In this document: positions 1-7,201 of the stretch, in pieces
Layout: the number at the start of each line of letters is the position of its first letter
How positions within the stretch are numbered: the first letter of the stretch is position 1
DNA from: Billgrantia bachuensis
GTDB taxonomy: Bacteria > Pseudomonadota > Gammaproteobacteria > Pseudomonadales > Halomonadaceae
Assembly (NCBI RefSeq): GCF_011742165.1
Contig: NZ_JAAQTO010000056.1
Span: 1-57,955 of the forward strand
Direction: 5' to 3'
DNA: 57,955 nucleotides
Position numbers and translations under genes: made by a program
The notes under the pieces: generated by a model
Database searches by the model: none
What the model saw: only the letters and a program-made list of their open reading frames with translations
Told to the model about the DNA's origin: nothing

Positions 1-5
1 CAGGG

Positions 6-431
6 ATGCCTTCACGACTCAAGCGAATCGGCTGTAGCCTTCTCTTTTTACTGTCCTCGAGCATGGCCTGGGCCGAGGTCGTTGTGGTGGTTTCCATACA
101 TAACCCGCTCGCCACGCTCACCCGAAGCGAACTGGTCGACATCTATCTGGGCCGTACCAGCCGCTTCCCCAATGGCCAGCCGGTTACGCCACTGGACCAG
201 AGCGAGAGCTTGCCAATCTACGCAACTTTCTACCGCGAATATCTGGGGCACACGCCCACCCAGATCAAGATGCATTGGTCGCGCCTGATATTCACCGGCC
301 GCGGCCAGCCACCGCGCAGCCTGGCAGACCCCCAGGCCATGGCCGACTTCGTTGCCGAACAGGCCAATGCCATCGGCTATATGAACGATGCCCATATCGA
401 CGAGCGCCTGCGGGTGGTAGCCATTGATTGA
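6..431 (+). CDS. Short periplasmic PstS-like (phosphate-binding-family) protein
   Basis: The 141-residue product opens with a Sec signal peptide: basic MPSRLKR, a hydrophobic core, and a probable cleavage after AWA at residue 23. The mature part resembles the short, single-domain relatives of phosphate ABC transporter substrate-binding proteins (LTRSELVDIYLGR near the start, AIGYMND near the end). It is less than half the length of a true PstS, and no pstCAB genes are nearby. Its stop overlaps the start of the downstream GGDEF-EAL gene, so the two are probably co-translated. This suggests, as inference, that it is a periplasmic ligand-binding partner of that signalling protein rather than a transporter component. 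Only a few bases precede the start, so its promoter is outside the window. Confidence 0.8.
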   Translation: MPSRLKRIGCSLLFLLSSSMAWAEVVVVVSIHNPLATLTRSELVDIYLGRTSRFPNGQPVTPLDQSESLPIYATFYREYLGHTPTQIKMHWSRLIFTGRGQPPRSLADPQAMADFVAEQANAIGYMNDAHIDERLRVVAID

Positions 432-2748
432 GCCCACGCTATACAGCGGCACTGATGAGGACCCAGCCCCCACCAAGCGACACTGGCTGCATCATCTCGT
501 CGAGCCCGGGATGCTCTTCTCGGGCCTCGCTCTACTGACGCTGACGGCCATCTGGCTGGTCACGTTGAGCCTCGCCGAGCGGGAACGGTCGGCTGCCGAC
601 CGCCAGGCGGCAATGCTGGCGGTGGATATGGCCGAGACCTACGAGGCACAGGTCGTCCGAGCGCTGCGCGAGATCGATACCACCCTCAAGCTGGTGCGTT
701 ACAGTCTCGACGGTCGCCCGCCACAAGACGTTCTGGAAGAGCTGCGTCAGCAGGACATGTTGCCCCCTGCCCTGCTGTTCGAGGTCCGCCTGAGCGATGC
801 CGAGGGCAACGTCATCGCCAGCACACATGAGCCCTCAGACGGATATGACACTTCACCCGTTGCGGGGCAGGAGGGTCTGAGGGTCGAGCTTCACCGTCAG
901 GTCGAGTCCGAACAGGACAGCAGGCTGGCCTTCAGTCGAAGACTGACCGAAGAGGGACGGCACGAGTCGGGCTGGGTGTCCGTGCTGGTAAACGCGGCTT
1001 ATTTCGTCAGCGGCTACGAATCGGATGCGTTGGGGGAGCAAGGCGTGTTGGCCCTCGCGGGGTCAGAAGGGATTCTCCTGGTTCGTCGCACCGGTGAGAA
1101 CATCCATACGGGCGAGCAGGTCGACTACATAAATCTGCTGGAGGACAACGATGCACTCGGCGAGCCCGCCCGGATAAGCGTCAGCGGGTGGGACGGTGTG
1201 CGCCGATACTTGGTGGCCAGGCCACTGTTCGAGTTCCCGATAGCTATTGTCGTCGGCCTTTCTCAGGCCGACGAGATGGCTGTCGCCGCCGCGCTTCGGC
1301 ATACCTACTACTGGCGCGCGCTGCTGGTCAGCTTTGTTTCACTTGCCGTGTTGGCACTGCTCGGCCGGCTGAGCTGGAAACTCCGCAAAGCCCAGGCCAA
1401 GGTACTCGAAGAGCGCCTGGAGCACGCCCGGCGCGCCGAGTATCTGGCCTTCCACGACAACCTGACCGGGCTACCTAACCGAGCCTACTTCAGCCGCCTG
1501 TTGACCAAGGGAATGCAGCATGCCCGACGCTACGACAAGCATCTGACGCTGCTCTTCCTCGATCTGGACCGGTTCAAGGCGATCAACGACTCATTGGGGC
1601 ATGATGCGGGCGATGAACTACTTCAGGAGGTCAGCCGGCGACTTGGCAGCGCAGTGCGGGAAAGCGATACGGTCGCCCGCCTGGGTGGCGACGAGTTCGT
1701 CATCCTGCTCCCCGAGGTCACTCACCCGAGCCAGATTGCCCAGGTAGCCGACAAGATCCTGACCGCGGTAAGCCAGCCCTTCACACTGGTGGGCCAGGAG
1801 TTTCGTATCACGGTCAGCATCGGCATTGCTCGCTATCCCGCCGATGGTGAGGACGAGCAAACCCTGATGAAGCATGCCGACGTGGCGATGTACCATGCCA
1901 AGGAAGAAGGCAAGAACAACGCCCAGTTCTACTCCGAGCAACTGAAGTCGGACTCCTTGGAGCGCCTGGCTCTCGAGTCGAGCCTGCGCAAGGCGCTGGA
2001 GCGTCAGGAGTTCCTGCTCTACTACCAGTCGAAGCTCGACATGGCGACCGGTCGCGTCATTGGCATGGAAGCGCTGCTTCGCTGGCAACATCCGGAACTC
2101 GGACTGGTACTGCCCAAGCAGTTCATACCGCTGGCGGAAGAGAATGGCCTAATCGTACCCATCGGTCGCTGGGTCATCTACACGGCATGCCGACAGAATG
2201 TCGCCTGGCAGGAGACCGGCTTCCCGGCGTTGGGCATGGCGGTCAATCTCTCGGCCCGCCAGTTCCTCGACGATGGCCTGCTCAGAGATATCAAGGGGGC
2301 GCTACAGGCAACCGGTATGGCCCCTGAGCTGCTCGAGGTCGAGATAACCGAAAGCATGATGATGCAGGACATGCCAAAAGCCGTCGGAGTTCTGCAAGAA
2401 CTGAGGGAGATCGGCGTGCGCATCGCGATCGACGACTTCGGTACCGGCTACTCCTCACTCTCGAAGCTGCAGGCCTTTCCTCTCGACACGATCAAGATAG
2501 ATGGCTCGTTCATCCACGACCTCCTCGACAACGCCGGCGACAGGAACCTAACGGAAGCCATCATCGACCTCGGCAAGAACCTGGGCCTGACGGTCGTCGC
2601 CGAGGGCGTCGAGTCGGCTGCGCATGTGGAATATCTGCGTAGGCAGGCTTGCGACCAAATCCAGGGGTTCTACATGCACGAACCGCAGCCGGCAGAGGAA
2701 GTCGCCCTGTCGCTGAAAAAGTGGTTCGGCAGTGAATCCCTGTATTAG
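424..2748 (+). CDS. Membrane-bound bifunctional GGDEF-EAL cyclic-di-GMP protein
   Basis: A 774-residue c-di-GMP turnover protein. A transmembrane helix at about residues 30-50 and another at about 296-316 flank a periplasmic sensor region of roughly 245 residues with the look of a Cache-type domain. A GGDEF domain follows, with the intact motif at residues 421-425. An inhibitory RxxD site (RESD) sits five residues upstream of it, so a diguanylate cyclase with product inhibition is possible. The C-terminal EAL domain has EALLRW at 549 and DDFGTG at 670, so phosphodiesterase activity is also possible. The start is TTG inside the end of the preceding gene (8-base overlap). The next methionine (residue 31) would cut into the first membrane helix, so TTG is preferred. 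Whether the net activity is synthesis or hydrolysis cannot be read from sequence. Confidence 0.9.
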   Translation: MIEPTLYSGTDEDPAPTKRHWLHHLVEPGMLFSGLALLTLTAIWLVTLSLAERERSAADRQAAMLAVDMAETYEAQVVRALREIDTTLKLVRYSLDGRPPQDVLEELRQQDMLPPALLFEVRLSDAEGNVIASTHEPSDGYDTSPVAGQEGLRVELHRQVESEQDSRLAFSRRLTEEGRHESGWVSVLVNAAYFVSGYESDALGEQGVLALAGSEGILLVRRTGENIHTGEQVDYINLLEDNDALGEPARISVSGWDGVRRYLVARPLFEFPIAIVVGLSQADEMAVAAALRHTYYWRALLVSFVSLAVLALLGRLSWKLRKAQAKVLEERLEHARRAEYLAFHDNLTGLPNRAYFSRLLTKGMQHARRYDKHLTLLFLDLDRFKAINDSLGHDAGDELLQEVSRRLGSAVRESDTVARLGGDEFVILLPEVTHPSQIAQVADKILTAVSQPFTLVGQEFRITVSIGIARYPADGEDEQTLMKHADVAMYHAKEEGKNNAQFYSEQLKSDSLERLALESSLRKALERQEFLLYYQSKLDMATGRVIGMEALLRWQHPELGLVLPKQFIPLAEENGLIVPIGRWVIYTACRQNVAWQETGFPALGMAVNLSARQFLDDGLLRDIKGALQATGMAPELLEVEITESMMMQDMPKAVGVLQELREIGVRIAIDDFGTGYSSLSKLQAFPLDTIKIDGSFIHDLLDNAGDRNLTEAIIDLGKNLGLTVVAEGVESAAHVEYLRRQACDQIQGFYMHEPQPAEEVALSLKKWFGSESLY

Positions 2749-2940
2749 CACGCCCAGCAGACCTCTTCCCCTTTAGCCTGACATGCCCAACTTCGGCGTG
2801 AACGTGCCGCGAAAAGACGCTATGCTGCGCGGCCGGGGGTGCCAGGCGTCCCCTTCGGCTCATGACACAAGCCAATCGATTCATACCGAAGCCATAAGAG
2901 ACTTGCCCCAGAACAAGTCCCCATCATACGGAGGGCGCTC

Positions 2941-4272
2941 GTGAAGAACAGCGAGCTTGCAACTGCGCATGGCAGCGCCGGGATCGCTGCTGCCATGCCC
3001 GGCCCCCACTGGTCCAGCAGTGATCTCGACACACTGCGCGCCAAGTTCTATCAGCTTCACATTGCCGTGGAACAGAGCCCGGCTGCGACCGCGATCACCG
3101 ATACCGAAGGACGCATCGAATACGTCAATAAACGCTTCCTCGAGGTGACCGGCTATTCCCGCGAAGAGCTGATCGGCAAGACCCCGGCGATGATCCAGTC
3201 GGGCCTTACCCCCGAAATCGTTTATCGCGCCCTGTGGCAGACCCTGCGCAGCGGCCAGGTCTGGCGCGGCGAACTGCAGAACCGCAAGAAGAGCGGAGAA
3301 CTCTACTGGGAAGCCGAGACCATCACGCCGGTGCGCAACGATGCCGGCGAAGTCGTACACTTCGTGGCGGTGAAAGAGGACATCACCGAGCGCAAGCGCC
3401 AGGAAGAGGAACTGCGGCTGCTTGCCAGCGTGTTCCAGACCGGCCAGGCCACCTTGATCACCGATCCGGAAATGCGCATCGAGAGGGTCAACCAGGCCTT
3501 CACCGACATCACCGGCTACCTGCCCGAAGAGGTGATCGGCCACACGCCACGTCTGTTCCAATCGGGCCGGCATGACAAGGCCTTCTACTCCCAGCTGTGG
3601 CAGGACGTCCTCGAGGCCGGCCATTGGCAGGGCGAGATTTGGAACCGCAACAAGTACGGTGAGATCTACCCGCTGTGGCAATCGATCACGGCCGTCCATG
3701 ACGAGGCCGGCAACATCCGCCACTTCATTGCGGTGTTCCACAACATCGCCGAACGCAAGCGCCTGGAGCAGGAACTGGAACAGCAGGCCACCCGCGACCA
3801 CCTGACCGGAGCGTATAACCGCCGCGCCTTCGATGCCGCCATGCGCAAGGCGGTTCGACAGGCCGAACGCAGCGACAACACCTTCTCGCTGCTGCTTTTC
3901 GACATCGACCTGTTCAAGTCGGTCAACGACCAGCATGGCCACGATACCGGTGACGTTATTCTCAAGCGCCTGGCCTTGCTGGTAGGCAAAGCCCTGCGCA
4001 GCACCGACCTCCTGGCCCGCTGGGGCGGCGAGGAGTTTGCCATCCTGCTGCAAGACACGTCCGCCCAGGGGGCGTCGATATTCGCCGAGCGCCTACGTCA
4101 GCAGGTGGCCGAGACTCGCCTGCATGGTTTGGCCGTCACCATCAGCCTGGGCATCGCCGAATACCGCCGAGGCGAAAGCCCCGAAGAGATGCTGACCCGA
4201 GCCGATAGCGCGCTTTATCGCGCCAAGCGGGCAGGGCGCAACCGTGTGGGTATCGCCGACACCCACCCCTGA
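2941..4272 (+). CDS. PAS-PAS-GGDEF diguanylate cyclase
   Basis: A 443-residue soluble sensor. Two PAS domains with PAC extensions occupy about residues 35-155 and 160-280; both end in an ERKR-type linker (ITERKRQ, IAERKRL). A GGDEF domain fills the rest. The active-site motif is GGEEF at residues 362-366, a functional variant, with an RSTD inhibitory site five residues upstream. No transmembrane segment is seen, so the PAS domains probably sense a cytoplasmic signal; the cofactor cannot be told from sequence. The start is GTG with a GGAGGGCG ribosome site just upstream. It lies 192 bases after the GGDEF-EAL gene with no terminator seen between, and it runs convergently toward the phospholipase D gene. 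Confidence 0.9.
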   Translation: MKNSELATAHGSAGIAAAMPGPHWSSSDLDTLRAKFYQLHIAVEQSPAATAITDTEGRIEYVNKRFLEVTGYSREELIGKTPAMIQSGLTPEIVYRALWQTLRSGQVWRGELQNRKKSGELYWEAETITPVRNDAGEVVHFVAVKEDITERKRQEEELRLLASVFQTGQATLITDPEMRIERVNQAFTDITGYLPEEVIGHTPRLFQSGRHDKAFYSQLWQDVLEAGHWQGEIWNRNKYGEIYPLWQSITAVHDEAGNIRHFIAVFHNIAERKRLEQELEQQATRDHLTGAYNRRAFDAAMRKAVRQAERSDNTFSLLLFDIDLFKSVNDQHGHDTGDVILKRLALLVGKALRSTDLLARWGGEEFAILLQDTSAQGASIFAERLRQQVAETRLHGLAVTISLGIAEYRRGESPEEMLTRADSALYRAKRAGRNRVGIADTHP

Positions 4273-4306
4273 GCAGCAGCCGAATGGCACTGCACGTCCC
4301 GCAAAC

Positions 4307-5890
4307 CTACAGCAGGGGCTCCAGCCAGGCGATCCTTCCCAGCAGGGCGCCCAGTCGGCGCCAGATACTGCCGGGCTCGCGCACCAACCGCACCGGCTCC
4401 CCCTGCTGTACGGTCTGCCAATAGAGCTGCCCCGACACCGAGCGCTCGACCCGATAACTCAGCTCCGGCGATTCGCCGACTTCCGTCAGCTCATGAAGTT
4501 CGGCAGCCAGGCCCGGGCTGGCGGCGAGCACACCCACTTCGGTGTTCCACCACACCGAGCGAGGATCGGCATTGGGCGAGCCGACGAACACCCGATCGTC
4601 ATCGATGGCGAGCGCCTTGATGTGCAGTGAGGAGGCCGACGAGCCCACGCTGAAGCCTTTATCTTCATCGGACTCGCTCTCGGCACGCATTTCGTAAAGC
4701 GCGACGCCACTGTCAAGCAGTGCGCGCCGGCGCGTCTGGTAGGCGCCGTGGACCAGCGGCACATCGGTCGCTTCGAGGGAGTTGGTAAAGACTTCGACTT
4801 CGACGCCCGCCTCGGCCAGTTGCCTCAGCAACCGCGTGCCATGCGCGCCGGGCACGAAGTAGGCGGAAACGATCGCCAACCGCTCGCTCGGTTCCCCGGC
4901 GTGCTCAAGCAGCTCCCCAGCCATGGTGCGGTCGAGCGGGGGGCGCCCAGGCCAGGCCGGCTTGCCCGGCGGGTCCCAAAGGGCGATGCCTTCGCCCCAG
5001 TGCAGCCTGCCGACCAGCGGCCCCTGCTCGACATCGGCATAGCGCTGGCGAAGGTCGGCGAAGTAGGGGGAATCGGCATTGGCTTCGAACCACTCGGCCA
5101 GCGACGACCGCAGTCCTCGCCAGGCCTCTTCATCGGCATGATGGTAGCGCCCGATGGGCTGCGCCAGTCCATGATTCCAGTAGAGATGAAAACTGCGCGT
5201 CAGCGGCTCCACCACGGGGCCGAGAGTCATCAGGTCGAGGTCGGTGAAATTGCGCGGCTCGCTGGCGCTGTAGTATTCATCGCCAAGATTGCGCCCACCG
5301 ACGATGGCCAGGGCGCCGTCGGCGATCCACAGTTTGTTGTGCATGCGGCGATGCTGGCGGGCGGCCTGCGGCACCGAGGCCAGTACACGTCCAGCCAACG
5401 TACCGCGGCCGACGCTCAGTGCGTTGTAAACGCGTACCTGTATATTGGGATGAGTGTCGAGTGCGGCCAACTCCGGCCCTTGACCCACGGCGCCCATGTC
5501 ATCGATCAGCAGGCGCACCTCGACCCCCCGATCTGCGGCGGCCAGGAGACGATGCAGCAGCATCCGTGTCGTCAACCCGTCACCTAGCAGGTAGGTCTGG
5601 ATATCCAGGCGTCGGTCGGCCTGCTCACTCAGCAGCAGGCGCAGGCTGAAGGCGTCCTGGCCGCTGGAGAGCAGCGCGAAACCGCTCTTGCCAGGATGCG
5701 CGGAAGCGCTCATCTGCACCCACTGGCCAAGCCAGGTGGCCTCGCTTTCGGCAGCGGACAGCAGCGCCCCATGCTCACGCGGAACCGGCGTGCCGGCGCA
5801 CCCCAGCAACAGAAATGCCATCAGACCAAGTAATACTGGGAGCCTGCGGGCTCGATTCGAACCGCCGGATTCAGTGCTCGTCATCGTCAT
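4307..5890 (-). CDS. ClsC-like phospholipase D family lipoprotein (cardiolipin synthase type)
   Basis: A 527-residue protein with a lipoprotein signal (hydrophobic helix ending in LLGC), so it should be anchored to a membrane on the periplasmic side. Two phospholipase D catalytic motifs are intact: HNKLWIAD with the following GGRN, and HIKALAID followed by GSPNADPRS. The spacing, and the AADRGVEVRLLIDD segment before the first motif, match the ClsC/YmdC branch of bacterial cardiolipin synthases, which make cardiolipin from phosphatidylglycerol and phosphatidylethanolamine. A general phosphodiesterase role cannot be excluded. The E. coli partner gene ymdB is not next to it. Its 5' end overlaps the upstream small membrane protein gene by 20 bases, suggesting a two-gene unit. 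Confidence 0.88.
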   Translation of the reverse strand: MTMTSTESGGSNRARRLPVLLGLMAFLLLGCAGTPVPREHGALLSAAESEATWLGQWVQMSASAHPGKSGFALLSSGQDAFSLRLLLSEQADRRLDIQTYLLGDGLTTRMLLHRLLAAADRGVEVRLLIDDMGAVGQGPELAALDTHPNIQVRVYNALSVGRGTLAGRVLASVPQAARQHRRMHNKLWIADGALAIVGGRNLGDEYYSASEPRNFTDLDLMTLGPVVEPLTRSFHLYWNHGLAQPIGRYHHADEEAWRGLRSSLAEWFEANADSPYFADLRQRYADVEQGPLVGRLHWGEGIALWDPPGKPAWPGRPPLDRTMAGELLEHAGEPSERLAIVSAYFVPGAHGTRLLRQLAEAGVEVEVFTNSLEATDVPLVHGAYQTRRRALLDSGVALYEMRAESESDEDKGFSVGSSASSLHIKALAIDDDRVFVGSPNADPRSVWWNTEVGVLAASPGLAAELHELTEVGESPELSYRVERSVSGQLYWQTVQQGEPVRLVREPGSIWRRLGALLGRIAWLEPLL

Positions 5891-6113
5891 CCGCCAGGCG
5901 CCGCGCCATGGCCTTGCGCGCCCTGTTTCGGCGATAGAGTCGCGCCAGCGCCAGCGCTAGCGCAAACGCGACCATGGCGACCAGCGTCACTCCCTGCCAA
6001 GGGCGAGCAGCCTCGCCTCCCATCACCGTTTCCAGCGTGATGATCAGGATGAAGCCCAGCGCCTGACTGCCGATGGCCAGGGCGCGCAGGGTATCGAACG
6101 ACTTGTATGCCAT
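5871..6113 (-). CDS. Small two-helix membrane protein of unknown function
   Basis: An 80-residue protein starting MAYKSFDT, with two hydrophobic helices (about residues 13-31 and 40-60). A strongly basic stretch (YRRNRARKAMARR) follows, then a short acidic tail ending DDDDEH. The reading frame stays open upstream, but the ATG at 6113 has a GGGAG ribosome site, and the extension before it has no protein-like character. It overlaps the phospholipase D gene by 20 bases in another frame, so translation of the two is likely linked. I do not recognise the family. The basic cytoplasmic segment next to a membrane lipid enzyme is compatible with a lipid-related or assembly role, but that is a guess. 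Confidence 0.65.
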   Translation of the reverse strand: MAYKSFDTLRALAIGSQALGFILIITLETVMGGEAARPWQGVTLVAMVAFALALALARLYRRNRARKAMARRLADDDDEH

Positions 6114-6245
6114 GAAGGGCTCCCACCGGGTGACAGGGCTGTCCGTGCGCAGTAGGCTTGCTCTGCCTGACGCAGTAACCTTCTGCAAGTTAATGATTCT
6201 ACCCGGTCTTGCCATTTGCGCCGACCCCCTTCTCGGAGCTGACCA

Positions 6246-7046
6246 ATGGACGCCTTCGCCCTGGGCCCCGTACTGATATCCGTCCCGCGACTGTATGCCA
6301 TTGGCTGCGCTCTGCTGTTGCTGCTCGCGGCCTGGCTGCTGTTGGGGCTCTCCTCCACCGATCGCACGCGCTGGTTCAACGGCCTGCTGCTGGCCTGGTT
6401 GGTCGGTGCCCGCCTGGGTCATGTGGCGATGAATCTCGACGCTTACGTCGCTGCCCCGCTGGACATACTCAAGCTGTGGCAGGCTGGCTATCACGGTTTA
6501 TGGGGCTTGCTAGCGGCGTTGATCTGGACCGGCTGGGCATTGCGCGACCGGCTGCTATCCATGATCGGCGCCATGGGCCTGATCATTGGCGTTTCGGCGC
6601 TGTGGCTGGTGCTGGTCACCCTGGCGCCGCTGGGCGGCGACATGCCGCTGGGCGAGCTGCCCGACATCACCCTGGAGAATCTCGATGGCGAGCCGGTAAA
6701 CCTGCAGGATCTGCGTGGCGAACTCGTGGTTGTCAATCTATGGGCTACCTGGTGTCCGCCCTGCCTGCGTGAGATGCCGCTGCTGGCCGAGGCCGACGAG
6801 CGCGAAGGCGTCAGTGTGGTAGTGATCAATCAGGGTGAAGAGCTGCTGCAGGTGGTGCGCTACCTCGACGAGCAGGCGCTTGTCTTCCGCTATCCGCTGC
6901 TCGACCCGAGCCAGGAGATGATGAAGACGGTCGAGTCGCCGGGATTGCCTACCACGCTGCTGTTCGATCGAGAGGGGCGCGCGGTGGAGCGCCACGTGGG
7001 CGAGCTGTCGCGGGCGCAGCTGGACGGCTGGCTAGACCGTCATTAG
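6246..7046 (+). CDS. TlpA-like thiol-disulfide oxidoreductase with Lgt-like membrane domain
   Basis: A 266-residue membrane protein. About 125 N-terminal residues form four or so hydrophobic helices that recall part of the prolipoprotein diacylglyceryl transferase fold (LVGARLGHVAMN, GYHGLWGLLAA). The C-terminal part is a periplasmic thioredoxin fold of the TlpA/DsbE type, with the active site WCPPC (cysteines 170 and 173) after NLWAT and a cis-proline segment GLPTTLLFD. It should reduce or isomerise disulfides in periplasmic proteins, or act in cytochrome c maturation, though no ccm genes are near. The Lgt-like part lacks a full enzyme's length, so it is probably a membrane anchor or electron-transfer module. 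It is divergent from the small membrane protein gene. Confidence 0.85.
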   Translation: MDAFALGPVLISVPRLYAIGCALLLLLAAWLLLGLSSTDRTRWFNGLLLAWLVGARLGHVAMNLDAYVAAPLDILKLWQAGYHGLWGLLAALIWTGWALRDRLLSMIGAMGLIIGVSALWLVLVTLAPLGGDMPLGELPDITLENLDGEPVNLQDLRGELVVVNLWATWCPPCLREMPLLAEADEREGVSVVVINQGEELLQVVRYLDEQALVFRYPLLDPSQEMMKTVESPGLPTTLLFDREGRAVERHVGELSRAQLDGWLDRH

Positions 7047-7201
7047 AAAACACTCACGCGTGTCTACGCCCTACCATTTCTCACTCTTCTCCACCAGCCT
7101 TAAGCCGTGGCGGGCTTTGCGTTAGAATCCCCCGCCCTGCTGCTGACGGAGCCTGCTCCGCCGACAGCATGCGCACCGTATTCAGCATCGACCGAGGCAT
7201 C

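Noticed and set aside
2881..4053. A 390-codon minus-strand open frame opposite the PAS-PAS-GGDEF gene
   Set aside because: The sense frame has complete PAS and GGDEF domains; the antisense product is a composition artefact.
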